Assembly (NCBI GenBank): GCA_964019055.1
Contig: OZ025206.1
Span: 4,216,617 to 4,280,616, forward strand
Direction: 5' to 3'
Length of the DNA: 64,000 nt
Source of the DNA: Anthopleura xanthogrammica
Lineage: Eukaryota > Cnidaria > Anthozoa > Actiniaria > Actiniidae
Positions 12,424 through 24,700 of this stretch are shown here, in pieces. Each line of letters begins with the position of its first letter. The stretch's first letter is position 1. The position numbers and the translations under genes are program-made. The notes under the pieces are model-generated. The model was not told the DNA's origin. It did no database searches and worked only from the letters and a program-made list of their open reading frames with translations.

Positions 12424-12705
12424 TCCCTCTGGGCTGATCTAAGTCAGGGCATGGTTAACTTACAGATCAAACCATGAAACAACCTCTGGGCTGATCTAAG
12501 TCAGGGCATGGTTAACTTACAGATCAAACCCTGAAACAACCTCTGGGCTGATCTAAGTCATGGCATGGTTAACTTACAGATTGAACCCTGAAACAACCTC
12601 TGGGCTGATCTAAGCCAGGGCATGGTTAACTTACAAATCAAACCATGAAACACCTCTTGCCGCTTTTCTGAGTCAGGGCATGGCTAAGCTCTAATCGAGC
12701 TCTGA
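12424..12705 (-). repeat. ~58-bp tandem array (SINE-tail monomer), 5 units
   Basis: Unit CCTCTGGGCTGATCTAAGTC-AGGGCATGGTTAACTTACAGATCAAACC-ATGAAACAA repeats about five times; the last is degenerate. The same monomer, in the opposite orientation, follows a SINE body at 34604-34770 and builds an array there; a third array is at 60838-61115. Confidence 0.9.
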
Positions 12706-12720
12706 AACAACGTTACCTCT

Positions 12721-12915
12721 GGGATAATTTTTTCCTATTACAGACCACGTGTCATTCTCTTGAGAATAAGATAGATCTATATTTGAGTTGTATTCATATT
12801 CATGTGTCTTCACATGTGCAACTGTTGAAAAAAGAAATGATACTCTAGGGAATGACACGTGAGGTGGTCTGAAATGGGAAAACATTACCGACTACGCCCA
12901 ATTTAGCGGAAAAGG
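12721..12915. mobile_element. Foldback element, family C, copy 3
   Basis: Palindrome with CAGACCACGTGTCATTCTCT on the left and AGGGAATGACACGTGAGGTG on the right, inner sequence ATTCATATTCATGTGTCTTC. Abuts the tandem array at 12424-12705. Confidence 0.85.
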
Positions 12916-14965
12916 TTAATCATATCTTTTTGACATGGACTTTAAACCACTTATCAACTTGTTATGCCTAATACTTCAGTTTTACTTCCTCATCATCATT
13001 ATTTGGCGTCAAATAATACCTCGTAATAATTATCTATAGGTTATTAGACGGTTGTTTTAAAAACCGTTTAGCAATCTATATTTTTTTTTTCTACAAAAGC
13101 ATGACTTTAATGCTCGACTTGTATGTATTGAGCACAAGCGATTTTCGATAAGAAAAAGGCTGTACTTTGATATCATCTCACTCCTAAACGAGAACGGTGA
13201 CCCCATTTTTTTTTTTTTTTTTGCTCATGGAACTTCTATGATGGTCTTATTTCACCATGCGAAGTTTGAAGTAGAAAACATGGGAAATGCATGCATTTCT
13301 CCTCGAACGTCCTTAAGAGTGTGTTTCAATACCACGGCGGGGAAGCAAGGAAGACTAACAGCCAACTATAGGTTTTAAAGTGAAATAAAATTGAAATGGT
13401 TTTTTTTCTATTAATAACTCAAGATGTTTCTTTCAAAGCAGCGTTCGTGTTTCTCTAGATGTTTCGTACTATTATAACTTATTATACAGTTACTATAAGA
13501 ATAATATGAAAAAATAACAATCATTGGGGTGTTTAGTCGGTAATAAGCACAAGTTGAAAAAATACTCCGGAAAACAAAAAGTTTCCCGTCGCGCAAATGT
13601 CAACGTAACGTGTGCAACATCCCCTTGAAGGCCAGTTCGAGGAAATAGAAAACAATTCAAAATATCCGCCGTCCACTTGGATTCACAAAGTGATGTGTTT
13701 CATACCGCTCAACTCTGCGTGTAATATTGATTCAACTATTATTCTACTTTGATTTCTTCTTTTCTTTCTTTTGAACTCATTTTTTCCTCTCTTCTTTTGC
13801 CTTTTTCACAGTTTGTTTTATTTTTTCTCTCTTTCATTTTTTCTCATTCTCATATTCTTCCTCAGCCTCTCTTCGCGACCCTACGTACATCAAAATATAT
13901 AATGCAGCTACTCATGGCTCAGTGAAACTGAAAGCTAAACATTCGTGGTTCTCCCTTAGATATCCTCAGCATTTATCATAGTCTGACACGTACTACTCTA
14001 AAAAATTAACTGCCTCTTAAATATATATACAAGATTGTATCTTAGCAACAAGGTTTTTTATTTATTTCCAACCTAAAATAGTTAGCAACAAGCGAATGAT
14101 AAGGTAAATTTAATTGGGATTATGAAAATTCTACTTTCAATATTCACAACGTTAGCAATAATAACAATGTGAACTCGAAATAAATTTTGAAATAGTTATT
14201 GAATAAAACTATTGCAGAGCTGTCGATCACAGAACCCGATAAGGCGCTTTATTTAATTGCTTTTTTTAACAGCCCGAAATATACATTAAAATGGATGATT
14301 TTTGAGCTTAATGTTTGTTCAAACTTTAATACAAAATTAAAGAAAGAAAAACCCGAACAACTACAAACATCGATAAAGGTTTTTCACGGTTTTAAAGGAA
14401 GGAACAATGCAATATTTTTGCATGATAAGAGAATTTATTTCTCGAAGGAGGAAATTTCTATTGTTTTGCTCTCTAACATGACTGACGTGAAAACCTCTTA
14501 AGTGTAGTCTGTTCAGTCGGTTCTTGGGGGTCGGAAATAATATTTCTCTGGCCGTGATTCATCTTGGCTATTTTTTTACACATAGATCGAATTTGAATTT
14601 CAAGTCTGGTAAAACTATAATGCTTGCAAACCAAGGGGATTCCCATTCTGTGGCGTCTCGATGAAAAAAATTGAAATCGAGGCAGCGCGGAAATACGAAG
14701 ATTGTCACGTCAGTGAAGTGACGACGCGTGGTCGGTCAATTTTTAACTACCCGGGCTCACGCGCCACAAGCAATTTATACTCATAGACTAAATCAAACCA
14801 GTCGTTGTGACTGGTCTTCAAATCATTTATACCGGGACTACCAGCAGATTTAAAGAACTTTTATAAGTATTTTCCTACAGTCAAGATGGGGCAGTTTATT
14901 ATTCGAACGATTTCTGTGGAATTATGATTTAGCGCCGTGGGAAAGGACTCTACGACAACGAGAGA

Positions 14966-17900
14966 ATGTTTCGCTCACCTAAAAAACGCTACATCGTTAC
15001 TACAATATTTCTTACGTCCTCTTTCTGGCTAGCAATAGAACTTGTGCTTTTAAACTACACCAGCCGGCTTAACGTTGAATTTCAATCGAATGCAGAGATC
15101 AGTCAAGGGAAATCGAAAGTCAACGCAGATGTTTCGAGCTCAGACGAACTTCAGCACGGCTCAGATAAAATTGGAATCAATGAATTCAAAGGATTGTATA
15201 AAACACCTATCCCACATATACTTAAACAAGGAGAAAGTGGAGAAAAGGTCTACAATAGTCCGAGTGAGAAAGAAATCGAGCAAGGACGTTTCCAACTCTT
15301 CCAATTTAATGAGTTAGCGAGTTCGAAGATCTCCCTCTTGAGGTCTATACCGGACAACCGTCCCGAGCCGTAAGTAGTTTTAGTTTGAGGCGATTTGTTT
15401 GGGTTATAATTTCCTTGGAATTTCGGGATCAGGGTTGCTTTTGTATTCCCCGACAAACTATTGTTATCACAGCTTTAAGATGTTAAGATATGGTCAACAA
15501 TACACGGGTGAAAGAGAAAGATAATTTTACTCATGTCCGTAGAGAATACGACACCAAATTTCAGTCCCTTATCTGTTTCCACACAATACGTTAGTAAATC
15601 CATCCATGAACTACAGCTTCGGTTACTCGATATCATATTTTTTATATTCCTAGAACAGGCCCGCTAAATACAAACCAAACCTGTTATGAATATTTGATGT
15701 AGAGCAAGAATGCACAAACTAAAGATCATTTACGGTTATCTGGAAGTAAAACAAGGAAAATAATTTTTCAGTCTTAGCGGGGGAAACGTAAAACGTAGGA
15801 GTTTTATTACTGTTGACCTTATAGTCTCCTCCATGTAGTAGTAAGTTTAGATTTATTCTACCGCAGTTTTACGAATTCTCGGGGATTAGGATCACTGCGC
15901 TTAAATTCTCTCACCAAAAATTAAGGGTTTGTAAATCAGGTTTGAGATATGCCAGGGCAGGAGTTTTATAAATGATTTTTTTCGCAGTCGCTCTTGTTTA
16001 CATCCTTGATATTAGCGAGCATAAGGATTATGTTAATTCTACTCCAACACGTCACTAATCGTTTTCCAACCGAACTTGACGATTGTAAGGGCTTTGAACT
16101 TTAAATATCTTATCTCTCTCACGATTAATGACTACGATACCCCAAGGTTAAGACAAATTTTTGAAAGTATCTTTTTAAATTATAACTCCTATAAATAAAC
16201 TTTAGATCGAAGAGAAATCCCCCGCCATCTAAATTCATTTAATTAATTAAAGTATTTGAACCAAAACGTTATATTTCTATCCATAAAAACGATTCTAGTT
16301 TTAATTGAAGCGTTTGAAAGTTTTCCTTTTAAAACAAGACATATTTTGATCAGATACTGATAAAATCATAACAAATATTGTATATACAAGTTACAATCTG
16401 TTTTGTAAATTCTTTGTGTCATTATTATTATTATTTTCCCAGATGTTTGAACCTCAAATACTCCCGAACAAAGCTTCCCACAGCAAGTGTTATAATCATT
16501 TTCCACAACGAAGCGTGGACAACTCTCATAAGGACCGTTCATACTGTGTTTGCGAGGTCTCCACCGCAATTTTTATTGGAAATTATTCTAGTTGATGACC
16601 ACAGTGACACTGAGAAGTACGGTGAGTGATATTTGAAATGGTTTTCAAAGGTTCTTCAACCGCAAGGATAATACTTGATTTAACGACGATAAATATAGTG
16701 ATAAACATTGCAAAAATCATTTTCTGGCTCGCATAGACAAATTTTGAATTATATTTCGCGTCGATATTAAATTATTCAGCATTTTATATTTATTTGTCTT
16801 CATTCTTTTTTACTCCTTTTTTCATTCCTACTTTTCCTTTTTTTTTTCTTTCCATAATTTTTTTTTTTCAATTCTACCGTAACACTTCTTTTTTTGACAT
16901 TTCTTTATTTTCTGTATTTATTCAATTCTGTCTCTTGTTTAATTCTTCTTTTCATTGCGCTAAAAGCCGTGAATACTTTTGTATGTTCCAAGTTACCATG
17001 GTAACTATGGTTGCTATGGAGAATATTGATGCATAGAAGACGTTAATTATTTCAGCACTCTTAGGAGTGATGTAAACTGTTGGAGGAAGAATTTCTCAGT
17101 AGAGGGGGAGACGGAGAGAGGAGGGAAGAGAAGAGAAAGAGGAGAAGAGAAGAAACGAAACGAGACGAGAGAGAAGAGAAACTAGAGCGGAAGAGAAGCT
17201 AGAGGAAAGAGGAGAGACGAGCAGAGAAGAGAGAACAAAAGAAGAGAGAAGGAAAGAAGAGAATGTGTGGATATAGAAGATACGAACAAGAAAACATTAA
17301 ATTACCTTGTTTTTAGAATAAAAAACCGTCCATTATACTTAAAAACTTTAACAGATGTTTTCCTTAAATCAAGGATTTAGATTTCAAGAGGTGTTTTTTT
17401 TCTATGCCGAAAAACTCCACTTAAAGCTATTAATTTAAAATCTTACTAACAATCACAATCTAGCTAAAAGAGCTGTTTACTTTGTTTGTATCTAAGTGTT
17501 TTCTTGAATAGGAATGACAATTTATAGTAAATGCTACTTTGACCTCGCAATTAAAGAAAAGAATATTGAATTTTAAATAACAAAACTTCAGTTTGAAGAA
17601 TTATGCTTGAATTCCGTAAAAAAAAAGAGACAAATATAAAGCCGGCTGGTGCTAGGCTGTTAACGATATGTTGAAAAGTAATATATAAAATTAATGACAG
17701 GGAAAAAAAGTTTGTAGAGATTGTCGAGGATAGAGTTTTAGTATCATGTAGTATCCCTGCAGTTCACTTTACTTTTTGCAAATCTTATCACCAAAGACAA
17801 ATATTCTTTAATGTTTTTGCTTCTTTTTCACTAATTGTGAAGAATGTTTTGCTTTTCAACTGACGTTTCACGTTTGCCGTGAACGAGATGCTTAGCTAGA

Positions 17901-18703
17901 GCGGTTTTCGTATGAGTGGGAAACATACGGTACTGACTGACTCGTACACGGTACGACATGCCGTAACATTGAAATGGCTTCCCATTGTCTTCCAGTAATT
18001 CATCCAATCACAACGCGTAGTTACGCTACGATACGGTAAGGTACGGCTATATAGCAGTTTTCGTATGAGTGGGAAACGATACGGAAAATTCGTAGCCGTA
18101 ATGTAACCGTACCGTATCTTACCGTAGCCTTAACTACGCGTTATGATTGGATAAATTACTGGAAGACAATGGGAAACCATTTCAATGTTACGGCATGTCG
18201 TACCGTGTGTGGTGTAAGTCAGTACCGTACGTTTCCCACTCATACGAAAACCACTCTACTAATTTAGCGTAGTTTCCCACTCATACAAAAATGGCGAATG
18301 TTGGATTGATAAAGTGATTTTTAGAAAAAGCAAAATTCATGACAGAAAAAAATGCCCTTGGAAGAACTTATTGAGGATAGGTTGAATGGTAGTCTATAAT
18401 GGCGAATTTTCGGCTGAAAATATTGTTGAAAATCATGTAACCTTTCCGGTAATTAGACTACAAGAGCAATCTATCTACAGTACTTCTTGTTTAGCCTTCT
18501 AAATTGACAGTTAATGCAAACATTTCATAAAGATAAAGGTCTTGAAGATACATCCGCTCTTATGCAGCACTTAGTAGATTTTCTATTTATCAACTATTAT
18601 TTTCCAAGAAATTTCCTCCTGATATTTGACGCTCAGTGACGAATAAGAAAAAAATTTCAATTTTATTATCATTAGCTATTTATTATTATCATTATTATTA
18701 ATG

Positions 18704-18763
<60 letters not shown>

Positions 18764-21700
18764 GATATTATATTACAATATAATTAATACAATTATATTA
18801 TATTATATTATACAAACTCGCGAAGAAAACTGGAGACATATGCCACCATTATCTCGTGGATAAGAACTCGTTTATCTTTCGAAATTCTTAGATCAGTACA
18901 TATGTGCATCAGAGGGTCGAGAACTCCTTTTCGCAAGAACTCTGACTTTCTAGAGGATTTCAGTCTCAATGCTATATTTTAGTATATTTTAGTATATTTT
19001 ATTAATATTAGATTTTTTCAGTACGCATATATAGCTTTCTTATTGATATCATTATATTATCATTATTTTTTATATGAAGGTATACTCTATTATTATTATT
19101 ATTAATATTAATATTATTATACAATTATTTCTCTTTGAATGATAATTCAATGCGGTGTGTTTGAAGCAACTAAAAAATATATAATAAATCAATAAAATAG
19201 AAAGCATTTTCTGTAGATGAATATCAGATTGAAAAGCAGGCAAAAATACTCGGGAAACTCGTGAGGCATATATTGAATAGATTAGAAGAATATTACTCAT
19301 CGACCTAGCATCTTATCCTAATCTATAATACCTGGATACCTTGAAATACTCTAGTATCAATACTTATTTTATGCAAAGTTTTTTTTCAGAAACAGATAAG
19401 ATTGGTAAAAGAAAGCTTATGATCAGCTTCTTGTATTACTCCACTTTAATAAGCAACATGGCGGACGTGCGTATGTTGGGGGAAAAGATATAGATATGAT
19501 ATATAAAGATTTGAAAACAATTGTAGCAAAAAAAGCACAAAAAAAACCACTGACAAAAAAAAGTATATATCTGGCATAAGATAGCGGCTCTGACATCAAG
19601 TATTACTGAAGTATGATTTTGAGCCAAATAATCGACATTATAATACATTTTACTCAGTATCTCGCTTCTGATTGGTCGAGGGCCCTCACTGATATCGTGT
19701 AAACTCGATATGATAAATGTATTATTTGTGGGTTTACCTGCAGATAATGCATTTATCATGTCGAATTCACTCAAGGTCAGGATGGAAATGGAAATACGTT
19801 TGCTATTTTTCCGAAAACAGAATTAAATCTTTATTCTTAGTTTACAAAATGTTTAATAAAACAATTATTGAATTCGGTTTTCGCATGATATCATAAATAT
19901 CAAGATCTCGGCAGTTTCAGTATCCGCCTTAGCCTACGGCTTCGGCAGATAACACGGCCTTGGTCTTGATAATGTACGATATCATGCTCAACCTCATCCA
20001 ATAATTGTTTATTGAATATAAACCTAATAAATGAATATTTTTCTCATTTTTCTAAGATTAATATGTTTAACTACATGACCATGTTGGTGGACAAACAATT
20101 TTCTCTCATAAATGCTTTCCAACATAGCGATGATTCTAAGAAATAGGGCAGAATATCGCTTGAAACCACTGAACTCTGTTTTTTTATCAACAGATCATAT
20201 TGGAAGTAAACTAGAAGATTACATCAAAGACTTTGACAAAGTTCGTCTAATTCGGGCGCCAAAACGTGAAGGTCTAATACGAGCGCGTCTGATTGGCGCC
20301 AAAGCAGCACGTGGTCAAGTGTTGGTCTTCCTTGATTCTCATTGCGAGGCTAATTATGGTTGGTTGGAACCGCTGCTCGCAAGGATCGCCGTCAACAGGA
20401 CTATAGTTGTTACCCCGGATATTGAAGTTATAGATTTAAGAACGTTTGCGTATGCGAAAGATCAGGGGGGGAATAACCGAGGTGTATTTAACTGGGAGTT
20501 AACCTTTAAATGGAGAACTATTCCTGATTATGAGAGGGAAAGACGAAAATCAAGTGCAGACCCGATCAGGTAGGATGATTTAATTTGCTTTCATGGGAAG
20601 CACAGGTGGCGTAGCGATGAGAGTGCTTGCCTCTCATCAATGCGACCCGAGTCCTAGTCCCGCGGGGTGAGATGAAGCGTTTAAAAAGTCCCTACTTTTG
20701 AAGAATGTCCCTGACAAAACCTACGCAGCTTTTTCAAAAAAGGTTGGTGAAGGTTTTGTTGTATGCTGCATACCAAGCCCGAAATGCAGTATGGGTGATG
20801 TGAATTCAAGCAGTGAAAGGTCACAACAATATGGACTCTTCTGGTATATTTTCTTCTGTGCTGAGATTATTAGGTATGAATATAATAGATTTCAAGCAAC
20901 TTGCAACAAAACTTTCACCAACCTTTTTTTGAAATAGTTGTATATCATGGATCGTCTTCTGGATGAAAAAGAGGACGGATCAAAATTCCAACATTCCGGC
21001 TTGTCCGCAGCCTGCTGACCAAAAAGGCCTGAACAGGCTCTGACAAAAGCACGGACTTTATCAACAATTATAGGCTTTCCTTCTCCGGTGGCTAATCAGT
21101 TGTATTTTTTTGCTATCAATCTTACGAATGAGAAGCGCGGGAGCGAGGAGGCTCTTTACCACAGGAAAGTTAGGCGTAATATATAGACCCCTTGCACTAA
21201 TTCCCCATCTGGGGACCAAAATAAAGGAATTCCCTTCTCTTGAGGACTGAAATATTTTTCAATTTTAATATTTTTTTAATTGTGTTGCCCCCAGGTTAGG
21301 ATTTCGTGCAAGGGGTTTATATATACTTCATCGCCGTCATTAGATTGTTGCTCTGTCGAGAATGGTTGCAAAAGATAAAATGGTTTTATTATAACTTTTA
21401 GATCCCCTACGATGGCTGGAGGGTTATTTGCTATCGACAAGTCCTATTTCTATGAAATCGGCTCATACGACACTGCTATGTCCTACTGGGGAGGAGAAAA
21501 CGTAGAAATCTCGTTCAGGGTGAGTAAAAAAGTTAATAGACCCCTTGCAGCACGTCGGAATGCAGCTCAATTTGGGGGACAAAACAATAGGATCCAATTC
21601 TCAGGAGATTGAAACTCTTTTGTTTTTTGACCTCCAAAATGAGCTGCCTTGACGTCTCGTGAAAGCATAGTTAATGGAGTGGAATGGTTTGGAAACCTAT

Positions 21701-24700
21701 TGTTGTAAGTTTTTGTTCGACTTTTTCTATTGTTATATGACGTTGACCGTGCACAGAGAAGGAAAAGTTGCAGCGTTTGTTCATCGTAAATTAGGGAACA
21801 TAGACGATTTTTTTCTCAAAAATATTCTAAAATAGGAGATATTTGTTGATTAATCCTACATGACAGAGGTTAACTGTTTACTGAAAATGGAATCACCTTT
21901 TTGAACGCTTTCTTATTTATCATCTAGTAACTTAACTGTATCTGCGCGGAATTATTTATCCTCTTCTTTGTAATCTTAGCATGAAAATTTTACTCTTTCA
22001 AAATGTTCGTACATGAAAATAGTACGGAAACTAGTATTTTCAGCCATACTTGCTTTGGTTCATTGTGCACGGTCAATATCACGTGATGGTACGTTCCAAC
22101 ATCGCTAACCAAACAAAAGTCTAGAACAATAGGTTTCCAAACCATTCCACTCCATTAACTATGGTGAAAGGGATCTATATAGCACTGTGATTGATTAATG
22201 ACTGAACTACTGTTAAATTTTAGAGCAGATTTCGTATGAGTGTGAAAAGTCACGGCACGGTTACGGTGCGGCGCCGACACGGCACCGAATGTCGAAGTTT
22301 TCATACACGGCACGGCACTGACACGGTCACGGCAAGGCGCGGTCCGTGCTGTAAGTTTTTCATAATCATACGAAAACTGCTCTCAAAGACAACCGGCACT
22401 TCCGGTCCTACACCAAATTTTAATTCTTAACAACTGGAGGGGCAAGTCTGCAATTATAACAAGTAACTATCTGATCATGAATTATTGAATATACGACGAG
22501 AAGCATTTTTAGTAACTTCATTCAACCAATTCAAAATAACTAACTATGATTCAATTATGTTCCGGCGAGGCTTTTATCTTTTTCATCTTCAATATCATGT
22601 ATCGGTTTTCATATTTTCATGAGGAAGCATAGTAATAACGTGGATTATAATTGAGAGCATCCTATTTCTCATTAAAGTATTAGCTTTAAGACATATATCC
22701 CCATCCGAAATCTGGTATTTTTCATATCTTTACTCAAAACTATTAAAGTGAAAACATTTCCAATACTTTCAGTTATAATTCTACATGAAGTAAATAGTTG
22801 AATGGTAAAATATTTCATGATTTGAGTGATGCGTATTTAAGCTATAAAGGTTTATACTTCCGATATGTTAATGACTGTGACGTCAGGTAAGGCTTCATTA
22901 AATATACAAAATTGAACTGGTTCACACAAACAGTATTTAAAAAACATTATTTTACTCATGGTTAACGTAGAGGTTATTTTAAATGTTTTCGTATTATGGC
23001 CAGTGTTTAGTATCGTTAATGAATCACAACAAATTAAATACGTTCAAATACCTAACCTGACGTCACAGTCATTAACATATTGGAAGTATAAACCTTCATA
23101 TTTTAAAGACGCATGACTCAAATCACAGAAATATTTTACCATTCAACTATTTACTTCATGAAGAATCAGTACTGAAAGTATTGAAAAGGTTTCTTGTCAG
23201 TGCACTTCAAGAAAAAAAGCCTTGAAATTAAATTCGGTGTCTTATAACATTTCCTGGAGATCACCCTCGGAAGAGTGTCTTATGATGTTATCTTATGGTC
23301 TATGTTGCAATACAGCATAATATGTGGGAAAGCCGTATCCGATGTGTTAAGGTCGATCAATATCATTTCTAAATTCATGTGGGCAGAAACCTAAGCTGAT
23401 CCGATTATAGATTAGACAGTTAAGGCGCAGCTGTTAATGAGAGATACTCGTATAGATGTCTGTTGACCAGGTTTGTGGTGGATTAACTGCTTTCTTTTGA
23501 TTAGTGAGAATGTGGGTTTGACATAATACTGTGGATTTGACAGATACTGTAGGAAATAAATTCGTTGGAAGCATATTTGTTGGAAATGAGTATGTTGCCG
23601 GTCGATTGTGTGCATGATTCTTTGCTCACTTGCACTCTATTTTCTTTCTTTTTCTTTTCGCTTTCTTTCCTTTTGGTCCTTCCATCACTTTATTTTCGGC
23701 CTTCGTTCTTCTCTTTCTTTCTCTCTTCATCCTTTATTTTCCTTCCTTCCTTCCTTCCTTCCTTCCTTCCTTCTTTCTTTCTTTCTTTCTTTTATTCATT
23801 CATTCATTCATTCCTTTCTTTTCTTTTTTTTTCTTTCTTTTCTTCTCTCCTCCCCTTTCCTCTCCTTTCTTTCTTCCTTCCCTTCTCATGCCTTTCTTTT
23901 ATTCTGCAAGTCTTTTTTAACTGCATCAAAACCAAAACATTGCCAACATTTCATTTGCTTTGTTTTTTGGTCTCGTACCTCAGAATAATAATCTTTATCT
24001 TCAAAATCTAACTTGAATAATTGATGCTACATGGAGATAACGCTTGAAGTCTCAGAATAAAAGGGAAGGAAGGAAGCGTGTATCAAATCACGAAGCCTGC
24101 AATGTTGCGTTGAGAAGAGGCAATGTCTATGCGCACACATCAAGTTGAACTTGGAACGTTTCTTGAATAGCCTATGACGTCATGGCCGCCGCAGATCTGC
24201 GCACTAAGTAACAATGAACTCGTGTGGAAACCGGTTTCGTTTCATAACCTCTTCTGCTGTGTTTGGTCTCTGTTATTGTATTCCTCACTACATAATCGTT
24301 ATGTAACTATTATTCTGCTGTTCTTCTAGCGATACCTATACTACGTATGATATTAAGGCAAATTCGAAATTTGGGGTTTAAAACAAAAAACTAGTTAAAA
24401 CGGAAAACCAAAAACATCGATAAGATAGACGTAACATTAAAAATGTAACCTGCGGCAAGCAAAAAAAAAAAAAAAAAACTTATCAGGAAGTATATAAATT
24501 AGTAACGTATACTTTCCGGCATTGTTAAATACTCCAGTTTCACATTCGATGGAAACCGCTGTTTTTGAAGACCACAGACTCATTTGTACAGGCTTAGCCT
24601 CGCTTATAAGTCAGCTATTCAACGACATCATTAAAAGTCCGTGGGATTTCAAAACATTGGTATTGTTCAACTTACACATTCTTTACATTACGGTTGACTT

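Larger units (their letters stand above)
11964..14965. other. Spacer between the two GALNT genes
   Basis: Three kilobases without a supported gene. It holds the 3' UTR and poly(A) signal of copy 1 (AATAAA 12326-12331), a ~58-bp tandem repeat (12424-12705), a family C foldback element (12721-12915), a T-rich tract (13740-13860), and presumably the promoter of copy 2. A 100-codon plus-strand frame at 14199-14501 has no recognisable similarity and is not called. Confidence 0.6.
16622..20193. other. Intron 2 of GALNT copy 2 (3.6 kb)
   Basis: Phase-1 intron. It holds a pyrimidine-rich tract (16797-16945), a purine tract of GAGAGAAGAGAA type (17100-17270), a 360-bp palindrome (17898-18257), an ATT microsatellite (18688-18772), further ATT/AT tracts near 19080-19125, and a repeat-like stretch around 19660-20010. 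No exon seen. Confidence 0.7.
20570..21401. other. Intron 3 of GALNT copy 2
   Basis: Phase-2 intron holding a SINE head (20605-20675), a foldback element (20733-20945) and a foldback-like element of family B (21182-21322). No exon seen. Confidence 0.7.

Noticed and set aside
14199..14501. 100-codon frame upstream of GALNT copy 2
   Set aside because: AT-rich with no recognisable similarity and no promoter or splice support.
23565..24011. 148-codon Ser/Phe/Leu-rich frame
   Set aside because: It follows directly from a pyrimidine microsatellite; three frames are open over the same tract.
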